The translations under genes and the position numbers were made by a program. From Chara braunii (Eukaryota; Streptophyta; Charophyceae; Charales; Characeae), in NCBI GenBank assembly GCA_003427395.1, contig BFEA01000224.1, positions 1,404,674 through 1,430,036 on the forward strand: a stretch of 25,363 bases of DNA. Direction: 5' to 3'. Positions within the stretch are counted from its first letter, which is position 1, and every line of letters begins with the position of its first letter. This document shows positions 1 to 6,067 of this stretch, piece by piece. Under the pieces are notes generated by a model. That model did no database searches and was not told where the DNA came from. It saw nothing but the letters and a program-made list of their open reading frames with translations.

Positions 1-165
1 CCTTGCTGCGACGACGGTTTGCTATTGAAGAAGAAGGAGAAGCTTCGACTACGTAGTACGTGTGCTTTTTTTTTCCCCTCTTTTTTTTAAATACTTTTCT
101 CAACTTTTTTTTTTTTCCAATATTTTTTTCAACGTGCTTTCGAACACGAACTCTCAACTACCTTC

Positions 166-265
166 TTCCCCCGAATAGAACGTGCGGTAATTTCCGCCGC
201 TGCATCTGGACTAAAAGGCGAGCCAAATACCGCTGTCATGCCCGTACACGTTCTATTCGGGGGAA
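166..265. repeat. Foldback 1, 19-bp perfect arms
   Basis: The arm at 166-184 (ttcccccgaatagaacgtg) is the exact reverse complement of 247-265. An inner 6-bp pair (gcggta at 184-189 with taccgc at 228-233) extends the fold. The whole forms a stem-loop of about 100 nt. It could be a small foldback element or an RNA hairpin; the sequence does not decide between them. Confidence 0.8.
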
Positions 266-314
266 AGACGGTAGCATGCATACTGTATTAACATATCCAC
301 GCGTTCCGGGACTT

Positions 315-486
315 AGAGCCAGATCCCACTGTCAAGGACGATTGGAATAAGTGTCTGAATCTGGACGTGTTCCACGTAGAGATGCAGAAAAGCAGATCAA
401 TCACAGTTTTCTGCACCTCGCAACAAACACGTCCAGATTCAGACACACACATTTTCCAATCCTCTTTGCCAGTGGGATCTGGCCCT
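315..486. repeat. Long near-perfect foldback, possible small-RNA precursor
   Basis: The arms 315-391 and 407-486 are reverse complements with scattered mismatches and a few small bulges. Matching blocks include ccagatcccactg, gattggaa, gtgtctgaatctggacgtgtt (split here as gtgtctgaat and ctggacgtgtt) and tgcagaaaa/ttttctgca next to a 15-nt loop (392-406). Length and shape fit a plant MIRNA-type precursor or a MITE-like foldback. No TSD was found at its edges. The fold is directly visible; the function is inference. Confidence 0.75.
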
Positions 487-599
487 TAGCGCACACGCAA
501 GCAAAGAAACCACATACAAACGCACCACGTTCACACAATTCATTTCTTTTCTTTTCTTTTTTTTCTTTTTTTTTCTTTTACGCGTCCCCTCCTGGTGTG

Positions 600-613
600 A
601 AATCATCATCATA
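600..613. repeat. SINE1 target-site duplication, left copy
   Basis: The 14 bases aaatcatcatcata recur exactly at 791-804, on the far side of the A-rich tail. This marks 614-790 as a retrotransposed insertion. Confidence 0.9.
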
Positions 614-790
614 ACCAACGGGCTTAGCTCAGTTGGTACACCCGTGAACTGTTGAAATAGAGACCCAAGAGCGAGTGCATGTACAATCAGATGATGACCA
701 GAATAAAGTCATTCTGAATTACGTAGGGCCGGTCAGTCCAATGACGAGATCTCAAGGCCGTTGCCCTTAAAAAAAAAAAAAAAAAAAAAA
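614..790 (+). mobile_element. SINE1, tRNA-headed non-autonomous retroelement
   Basis: A short element with a pol III A box like that of a tRNA (tagctcagttggta at 623-636), a body of about 130 nt, and a poly(A) tail of about 23 nt abutting the right TSD. No clear B box is visible. Its last 45 nt before the tail (about 726-769) align with the 3' end of SINE2 (about 5544-5587), sharing blocks such as tcaaggcc and gccctt, so the two belong to one family. It has no coding capacity and would depend on a LINE reverse transcriptase. It sits just beyond the stop codon of the minus-strand WRC gene, in antisense orientation to it. Confidence 0.88.
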
Positions 791-804
791 AAATCATCAT
801 CATA
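791..804. repeat. SINE1 target-site duplication, right copy
   Basis: Exact repeat of 600-613. The TGA stop of the WRC gene (800-802, minus strand) lies inside it. Because the TSD duplicates the original site, the same stop existed before insertion and the reading frame was not cut short. Confidence 0.9.
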
Positions 805-3130
805 CCAAAGAATCATCCCCCTTAATGGGGGTCCTCCTCTCCTCCCTCTGCAGCGCAGCAGTGGCGTCGTTCTTGATCGGGATCCCCTCCCTCTGCTCCT
901 TTCTTAACCCGCGATCGTCTCCCACCTCACGGGGCGACACAGCACCGGGACCATCCCCCATTGCGCGCCGGCGGCGGGAGTCGCCGATCTCTTCCTCATG
1001 GCCGATGACATTGACATTGTGCCCTTCTCTACGAATCAGATCCTGATGATCTACTAGGGCATCGAATTCCAGAGCAGCACCTTGAGCCTTAAATTTATGG
1101 GTATGCTTTGCACAAAACCGGTGCCCGGGCATAGCGTCCCTCTCGCACGGAGTGGTTGACGTCCCACAAATGTAGAACGAACATTGTACCTGGTCGCTAT
1201 CAGCTGCGTTTGTTGCCCACGTGCGCCCCGGGTCTTCTACCCTCACCTCCCCCACCTCCCCCACCTCCCCCACCTCCCTCGCCTTGGCCGACCTCCTTCC
1301 AGCAGACGACACTGGACTCTTCCACGCTTTCACCTCCTCCTCCGGGTCGCCCCTTGGAGTTGTTCCCCCTGCCTTCTCCGCATTCGGACATAGTGACTCG
1401 GACTCTCGTCTCTTCAAAATTTGATCGTAATGCTTCTGGCATAAAGACTGATTGCCATATGAAGGCTCGCGGCAACGCCAGTTCCTCCCGTCAGATCTCG
1501 AACATAGTAGTAGTTTATTCGTTGACGTCTGCTCATAATGTTTCACACACAAAGACTTCTTGCCAGATCGAAGCTCTCTGCTGCGATGCCAACTTGAAGG
1601 CCTCGTCGCGTTAGATCTCGTCCTCGTGGTAGTACTTAGTTTTTTCTTCAGTTTTTTCGTCGACGATTGCTCAGAATGCTTTGGACATAGTTTTTTCTTC
1701 GACGATTGCTGCTCAGAATGCTTTGGATTTGGACAGAAAGACTTAGGACTTGTAGTGTCAGGGTCGTTGCCAGATCGACGCTCTCGGCCTGATCGTCTTG
1801 GTCTTGAACTGTGCTCATAATGCCGCTGACATAAACTCCTCCTGCCATATCGAGGCTCTCGGCAGCGCCAAGCCCTCCCATCAGATCTCGTACATCTTTC
1901 CTCATCAGGTAGTAATAGCTCATCCTCGACAGCAGCTGCAGAAGAAGAAGAAGGTCGGCCTCTCCTCCTCACGGGAGCACGTCGTTCGGCCATAGCCGGC
2001 GGCGTGCTACTACCACCCCCTCTGCCTCCGTCCTCGTTGTTGTTGTCGTCATCATCTTGCTTCTTCCGCAAGTTACGATCGTCCGACTTCAGCGAAAGGA
2101 CATCCTTCTTCACCCCTTCCTCTTCCTCTTCCTCGTTGCTTTTGTCTTCCTCCTCCCTCTTCTCCTTCTCCTCCCTCTTCTCCTCCCTCTTCTCCTCCCT
2201 CTCCTCATTCTTCTCCTCCCTCTTCTGCTTCTCCTCCTCCCTCTTCTCCTTCTCCTCCTCCCTCTTCTCCTTCTCCTCCCTCTTCTCCTCCCTTTTCTCC
2301 TCCCTCTCCTCATTCTTCTCCTCCCTCTTCTCCTCCTCCCTCTTCTCCTCCCTCTCCTCCTCCTCCTTCACAGATTGCTCCACAGATCCGATTCGATCCC
2401 TGGACTCCTCATCCTCGCCTTCTGACGACGACTCCGGCTGCTGCATCGTCTGCCCATTGATCATCAGCCCTGCAGCGCAGCCAGGCGACACGTGTCGGGG
2501 AATGAGCGCGTCTCTGAGCTTCACTATGTCCCTGCAGCTTCTTCTCCACATACTTGTAAGCCTGGATGCCTGGTGGTTGGCCTCCCCGCCTCTATTCCTT
2601 TCCGTCTTCTTCTTCTTCTCCTTCTCCTTCTTCTCCTTCTTCGTCGTCACCCCTTCCTCTTCCTCTTCCTCCTCCCTCTTCTCCCCCTTCTCCCACTTTT
2701 CCTCCCTCTTCTCCTTCTCCTCCCTCTCCTCCTCCTTCTTCACAGATTGCTCCACAGATCGATCCCTGGACTCCTCCTTGGCTGCATCGATGTCGCCTGT
2801 CACGTCCCGATCTTCAATCCTCCTCCTCTTGCTTGCATCATCGTGGGTCAGGATGTCCTCTTCCTCAATCTTACATTTGTGGTGTTCCTTGCCTCCTGAA
2901 CCCGCACGCACTTTCGTCTTTTCCCACCTTGAGTCTGTATCGACCACCTCCTCCTTGGGTACTTTAAGGCCTTTCTCTTTCTTCATCGTCGAGCCATGAT
3001 CTCCCTCCACAACATCAGTCACACCAGACACCTCCTCTCCGAAGAGGATGGCAAACCGTGCGCCATCCTCTTCACCAGCCTTCCGGAACGTAACGCCATT
3101 CTTTGGCCCGACGGACTCCCTCCGTTCCAT
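800..3130 (-). CDS. WRC zinc-motif protein, Glu/Lys/Arg-rich (hypothetical)
   Basis: A single 776-residue frame from the first in-frame ATG (3128-3130); upstream the frame is open only to a TTG before a stop. Two WRC-type motifs are clear: C413-x9-C423-x10-C434-x2-H437 and C543-x9-C553-x10-C564-x2-H567, both with SDGR-W-RC. A half-decayed copy lies between them (ending SLCVKHYEQ). A further cluster, C650/C655/C662/C672/H675, ends FCAKH. WRC domains are known from plant growth-regulating factors and some JmjC demethylases, where they act in nuclear DNA or protein binding; neither a QLQ nor a JmjC domain is present here. About residues 118-180 and 235-340 are charged low complexity (EEKREEK type) and may form long helices. 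A short GEV repeat sits near residue 630. A nuclear regulator is plausible, but this is inference. Introns cannot be excluded, and the low-complexity part could be inflated by repeat expansion. Confidence 0.55.
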   Translation of the reverse strand: MERRESVGPKNGVTFRKAGEEDGARFAILFGEEVSGVTDVVEGDHGSTMKKEKGLKVPKEEVVDTDSRWEKTKVRAGSGGKEHHKCKIEEEDILTHDDASKRRRIEDRDVTGDIDAAKEESRDRSVEQSVKKEEEREEKEKREEKWEKGEKREEEEEEEGVTTKKEKKEKEKKKKTERNRGGEANHQASRLTSMWRRSCRDIVKLRDALIPRHVSPGCAAGLMINGQTMQQPESSSEGEDEESRDRIGSVEQSVKEEEEREEKREEEKREEKNEEREEKREEKREEKEKREEEKEKREEEKQKREEKNEEREEKREEKREEKEKREEEDKSNEEEEEEGVKKDVLSLKSDDRNLRKKQDDDDNNNEDGGRGGGSSTPPAMAERRAPVRRRGRPSSSSAAAVEDELLLPDEERCTRSDGRAWRCREPRYGRRSLCQRHYEHSSRPRRSGRERRSGNDPDTTSPKSFCPNPKHSEQQSSKKKLCPKHSEQSSTKKLKKKLSTTTRTRSNATRPSSWHRSRELRSGKKSLCVKHYEQTSTNKLLLCSRSDGRNWRCREPSYGNQSLCQKHYDQILKRRESESLCPNAEKAGGTTPRGDPEEEVKAWKSPVSSAGRRSAKAREVGEVGEVGEVRVEDPGRTWATNAADSDQVQCSFYICGTSTTPCERDAMPGHRFCAKHTHKFKAQGAALEFDALVDHQDLIRREGHNVNVIGHEEEIGDSRRRRAMGDGPGAVSPREVGDDRGLRKEQREGIPIKNDATAALQREERRTPIKGDDSLV
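1240..1282. repeat. In-frame 9-bp tandem repeat in WRC gene
   Basis: About four units of cctccccca. On the minus strand this encodes the Gly-Glu-Val repeats of the WRC protein. The 9-bp unit keeps the frame, so expansion or contraction would change only the repeat number. Confidence 0.8.
2107..2370. repeat. Coding purine/pyrimidine low-complexity tract
   Basis: Almost pure cttctcctccct-type sequence, that is GAG/GAA/AAG/AGG codons on the minus strand, giving the longer Glu/Lys/Arg-rich block of the WRC protein. A second, related tract lies at about 2610-2740. The two are followed by similar words (cacagattgctccacagatc at 2369-2388 and 2741-2760), so they probably arose by internal duplication. 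Confidence 0.8.
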
Positions 3131-3140
3131 CGTGGGGGAT

Positions 3141-3262
3141 TGATCAATCCAACCAACCAATCAATCCAACCAATGAATCTAATCAACCAATCAATTTAAT
3201 CAACCAATCAATCTAATCAACTAATTCAGCCAACCAATCAAGCCAGCCAACCAATCAATCCA
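3141..3262. repeat. Degenerate CCAATCAATC tandem repeat
   Basis: At least nine ccaa(c/t)caat-like words in about 120 bp immediately upstream of the WRC start codon. Each carries CCAAT on the plus strand (ATTGG on the gene's sense strand). They could act as CCAAT-box sites or be simple sequence; nothing here decides. Confidence 0.75.
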
Positions 3263-3436
3263 GCGAGCAAGATGGGGCGGCGGCCATAGCGCCCATAATC
3301 AACAGAGAGGTACCGGCGTGTATTCCGATTGTGCTCGAGAGCCCTTTCGCTCAGTCAATCAACCCCTTTTGCACCGCCTCACCAGGGGAGGGAGGGATTT
3401 GGCGTCTGTTCCATGACCCCTCTTCACCCAGCCAGA

Positions 3437-3440
<4 letters not shown>

Positions 3441-3526
<86 letters not shown>
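3441..3526. repeat. (CT)43 microsatellite
   Basis: An uninterrupted dinucleotide run of 86 bp, about 310 bp upstream of the WRC start codon. It reads (GA)n on the gene's sense strand. Long GA tracts near plant promoters can bind GAGA-type factors; that role is only a possibility here. Confidence 0.95.
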
Positions 3527-3529
<3 letters not shown>

Positions 3530-3614
3530 CTCTCGCCCGTCATCGGCGACTCCAAAGGCCTACTGTAGCCGATCCTGGGTCCAGAGCCTTCGCGATGCGC
3601 CAGCTCTTCTTCTC

Positions 3615-3790
3615 TACTACGTTAAGTAACGTCGCCCATCATCCACGACCAAGTACTTATCCCTACTACTACGTTAAGTAACGTCGCCCACCATCCACGA
3701 CCAAGTACTTATCCCTACTCCTACGTTAAGTAACGTCGCCCATCTATCCAATCAGTGCTAGTGCGACCAAGTCCTTATCCCTATCCAGTC
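3615..3790. repeat. 52-bp tandem repeat, about three copies
   Basis: The word gttaagtaacgtcgccca begins at 3621, 3673 and 3725, an exact 52-bp period. The third copy carries an extra segment with cagtgctagtgc, which recurs at 3790-3801. LINE A inserted in that second occurrence. Confidence 0.9.
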
Positions 3791-3804
3791 AGTGCTAGTG
3801 CTTT
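3791..3804. repeat. LINE A target-site duplication, 3' side
   Basis: agtgctagtgcttt, repeated exactly at 4719-4732. The last three T may belong to the element's tail, so 11-14 bp is the safe range. Confidence 0.88.
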
Positions 3805-4718
3805 TTTTTTTTTTTTTTCCTACAAAGAAACTCAGCTCATTATTATTCCCCAATAAAAGCGAGGCCGGGAATACCTCAACAATACAACCCGGAAAAAGAT
3901 GACACAATGATACTGGGACCATTACCCAGCTTAGGTGCAGGCCTTGGGACACTGGGGTCTAGGAGCAGAATGGCCAAATCAGGACCGCTGCCCTGACATC
4001 CAATGGCAGAAAAGCCGAACACAAACCTAGAAATCATCAACCCAACAAAGAAACAAATAAACCAACCTAGCCTAAGACCCTATCACACTACTAACGATCC
4101 ATCTAATCTACGAGAACACCCATCCCAGTAGCACGGTAACCGAAGGAGAGACCACCTAACAACGGTGGGGAGCGTGCTCCAACTCCTTCCAACAGACCAC
4201 TCCCTCCACTCAACTATCCCTCTGCCAGCCTACTGCGACTGAACAACCGAGCGTCCAGGTAAGAACTAACCTAACTACCGCTTCCGATCACCCGACTTAA
4301 CCAAATATCTACCCCAATTTACTGAAAGCCAAGACGAAATTACACATCAATCATCGGCCGTTACCGCCTACCTTGTACCATAGTGCAGTTCTGAGCTTCA
4401 TCCTGAAAAAGCCAAGAGTCCAAACACAGGCGATTGTTCTCCTCCACTCTGCACAGTTTGCCACTGAGAGCCCAGGTCTGCTTGAACCAAAGGATCCCTG
4501 ACAGGGAAAAGGACTTTGAGGCCACCTTACGCCTCCAATCTGCTTGAATGGCCCGTCTGAGGTGAAGATTGAAGACCTGACGGATTTGCTTATTGGACCA
4601 TTCCCTGTTGTCAAAGACCCTGTCATTTCTACATTGCCAGATAACAGCAAAGACCATGGCTCTTGCTGATTGAGCCACATACCCCCAACCTTTGTCCATA
4701 GGCACTCCTGCAGGGAGA
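3802..4718 (-). mobile_element. LINE A, 5'-truncated L1-type copy
   Basis: Read on the minus strand it ends in poly(A) (T run 3802-3818) and is bounded by exact TSDs, a classic 5'-truncated LINE insertion of about 0.9 kb. It keeps the 3' UTR (about 3819-4360) and the last part of ORF2. The 3' UTR aligns with that of LINE B: cagaatggccaaatc occurs at 3967-3981 and about 5744-5758, and aatacaacccgg here matches aattcaacccgg there. It separates the tandem repeats of the WRC gene flank from the DNA beyond 4733. Confidence 0.88.
4361..4718 (-). pseudogene. LINE A ORF2 C-terminal remnant
   Basis: Translates on the minus strand as ...MDKGWGYVAQSARAM... and ...RRAIQADWRRK..., ending at a stop at 4361. 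It aligns with the C-terminus of LINE B ORF2 (NKG-stop-GYIAQVARVV and ...LRRTI-stop-ANWKRK). This tail follows the Cys/His motif in plant L1 ORF2 proteins. The frame happens to stay open past the insertion edge to 4981, but that N-terminal part is flanking DNA, not LINE. Endonuclease and reverse transcriptase were never copied in, so it cannot be functional. Confidence 0.8.
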
Positions 4719-4732
4719 AGTGCTAGTGCTTT
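4719..4732. repeat. LINE A target-site duplication, 5' side
   Basis: Exact repeat of 3791-3804, at the truncated 5' end of LINE A. Confidence 0.88.
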
Positions 4733-5134
4733 CAACAACTCGGTGACGCCAGACGGCCCCCGCTTCAGCTGATTAATTACTGTAATTAACGGCCTCCGGT
4801 CGACTTCGCGCGCCACGTGATGTTTGTCCCCCTCCACCGTGCCATAACACATCGAAATCGACTCAACAGTAGTAAGGGGAGAAGTGCAGAAATACCCCTT
4901 TTCTAATATGACTTTGTCAAATATACCTTCACAACGAACCTTCATGGCAAAAAGTTTCCTTTTTGATGGCAACAATACCATGCTTTCATGACAGAAATAG
5001 CATAATAGCTCGTATACACTTTTTTATTTCAAAAATACCCCTGTATTATTTCAAAATACCCCTTTCCCGGACGGTCTTTGTTGTAACTTGTAAGGATACA
5101 TCTGCCGGGAAAAATCTTAAAAACAAAAACGGGT
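4733..5134. other. Non-coding DNA between LINE A and LINE B
   Basis: No gene is recognised. It holds a short hairpin (ttaatta/taattaa at 4773-4789) and several copies of aaatacccc (about 4891, 5032 and 5056), the last two within the direct repeat tttcaaa(a)atacccct. This is the pre-insertion DNA that LINE A and LINE B entered. Confidence 0.6.
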
Positions 5135-5144
5135 TTTTTCTGCA
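5135..5144. repeat. Putative LINE B target-site duplication, 3' side
   Basis: tttttctgca, repeated at 12483-12492 just outside the C-rich (G-rich on minus) 5' end of LINE B. It is T-rich and only 10 bp, so chance is less well excluded than for LINE A. Four extra bases (gtaa, 12479-12482) would lie between the element and the right copy. Confidence 0.6.
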
Positions 5145-5204
5145 TTTTTTATTTTATTTTTTTATTTTTTTTTTCCCAAAAGAAGGGGAGGTCGGGGACC
5201 TCAC

Positions 5205-5215
5205 AATTCAACCCG
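5205..5215. repeat. SINE2 target-site duplication, left copy
   Basis: aattcaacccg, repeated exactly at 5617-5627. The same word, as aatacaacccgg, sits at the corresponding point in the uninterrupted LINE A 3' UTR, which confirms the empty-site sequence. Confidence 0.92.
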
Positions 5216-5616
5216 ATCCAGCGGCCTGTCTCAGTTGGTAAGGCACGCAAGTGGCATTCAGGAGGTCTTGGGTTCAATCCCCATTGGCCTCATGTACCTT
5301 CCTGGGCATGCTTGGCGCCCGCCACCTGGAGATATCTCGTTGGTCCCCCCAATTGGCATTAAAAAGCAGTCTCTGATGATGTTCATAAGGGGAGGGGTAA
5401 TCGGGGAGGCACAGCGACTGGCCACTCAGATGATGCTCGGTCCCTCTGCCACCGGCTGTCCCTTGGCCAGTGTCCCCCGTTGGGGGTTCCCTGAAGGCTA
5501 TCAAGCCACCGTTGTCAGATTAGACACAAGATTGAATTTACCTTGGCTGGTTAGTCCGATGATAACACCTCAAGGCCATCGCCCTTTAAAAAAAAAATAA
5601 TAATAATAATAATAAT
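5216..5616 (+). mobile_element. SINE2, tRNA-headed, nested in LINE B 3' UTR
   Basis: About 400 bp with a good A box (tgtctcagttggta) and B box (gggttcaatcccc, about 5269-5281), a long body, and a tail of A8-10 followed by (ATA)n. Its 3' end matches SINE1, but the body is roughly twice as long, so the two are different subfamilies or SINE1 carries an internal deletion. The head does not close into a full cloverleaf acceptor stem, so it is not a tRNA gene. It lies in opposite orientation to LINE B. Confidence 0.9.
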
Positions 5617-5627
5617 AATTCAACCCG
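5617..5627. repeat. SINE2 target-site duplication, right copy
   Basis: Exact repeat of 5205-5215. LINE B 3' UTR sequence resumes after it. Confidence 0.92.
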
Positions 5628-6067
5628 GAGTTATTCTGGCAGCATCAGCCGGTTTCGCTTACAGCCTTACGGCTGCAGACTCCAAGCAGAGTCAACAACT
5701 CTTCACTGATAAAACCCAAAAGAGGTCGAAAAAGATCTAGGAACAGAATGGCCAAATCTAGACCGCTGTCCTGAAATTCCTACCCCTGAAACAAAACTGC
5801 CACAGGCCAAAAACCAAACAAGCCAGAAACCACAAGAGAACGAAGCTACAAGCCACAACTCCCAACAATTCACAACTAACTACTACGCAACAAGTCATGA
5901 TCACGACTGTCTAAAAGTCGACAGCCCGGACCAAATGGACAGGGAAATTGCATGAGCACTCCCTCCTCCCTCCTCAAGTCCCCCCGCCATTCTCCTGTGG
6001 ATAAGAGAACCGAGCACCCCAGGTTCAAACTCCTCACCATCCCAATACTAGCTACTCCCATCATTAT

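Larger units (their letters stand above)
1..599. other. Non-coding left flank, pyrimidine-rich with foldbacks
   Basis: No convincing gene is seen here. Short open frames exist but are low-complexity Phe/Ser stretches produced by T-rich runs at about 67-130 and 541-580. The notable content is two consecutive inverted repeats, listed separately at 166-265 and 315-486. The stretch ends at the SINE1 target site. It lies downstream of the minus-strand WRC gene. Confidence 0.6.

Noticed and set aside
618-690. A tRNA gene at the tagctcagttggta box
   Set aside because: No cloverleaf, no clear B box, and it lies inside a TSD-bounded element with a poly(A) tail, so it is a SINE head.
2004-2999. Long plus-strand open frame rich in Ser, Leu and Phe
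   Set aside because: It is the complement of the GAG/GAA-rich part of the WRC gene; its length follows from composition and it has no motif.
3128-3160. Start of the WRC gene at 3160
   Set aside because: The codon at 3158-3160 is TTG on the coding strand; the first ATG is 3128-3130.
4719-4981. N-terminal half of the open frame running 4361-4981 as LINE coding sequence
   Set aside because: The exact TSD at 4719-4732 shows that LINE A ends there; the frame is open by chance into flanking DNA.
5216-5290. A tRNA gene at the second A/B-box pair
   Set aside because: The acceptor stem does not pair and the sequence continues into a 400-bp element with a tail and TSDs.
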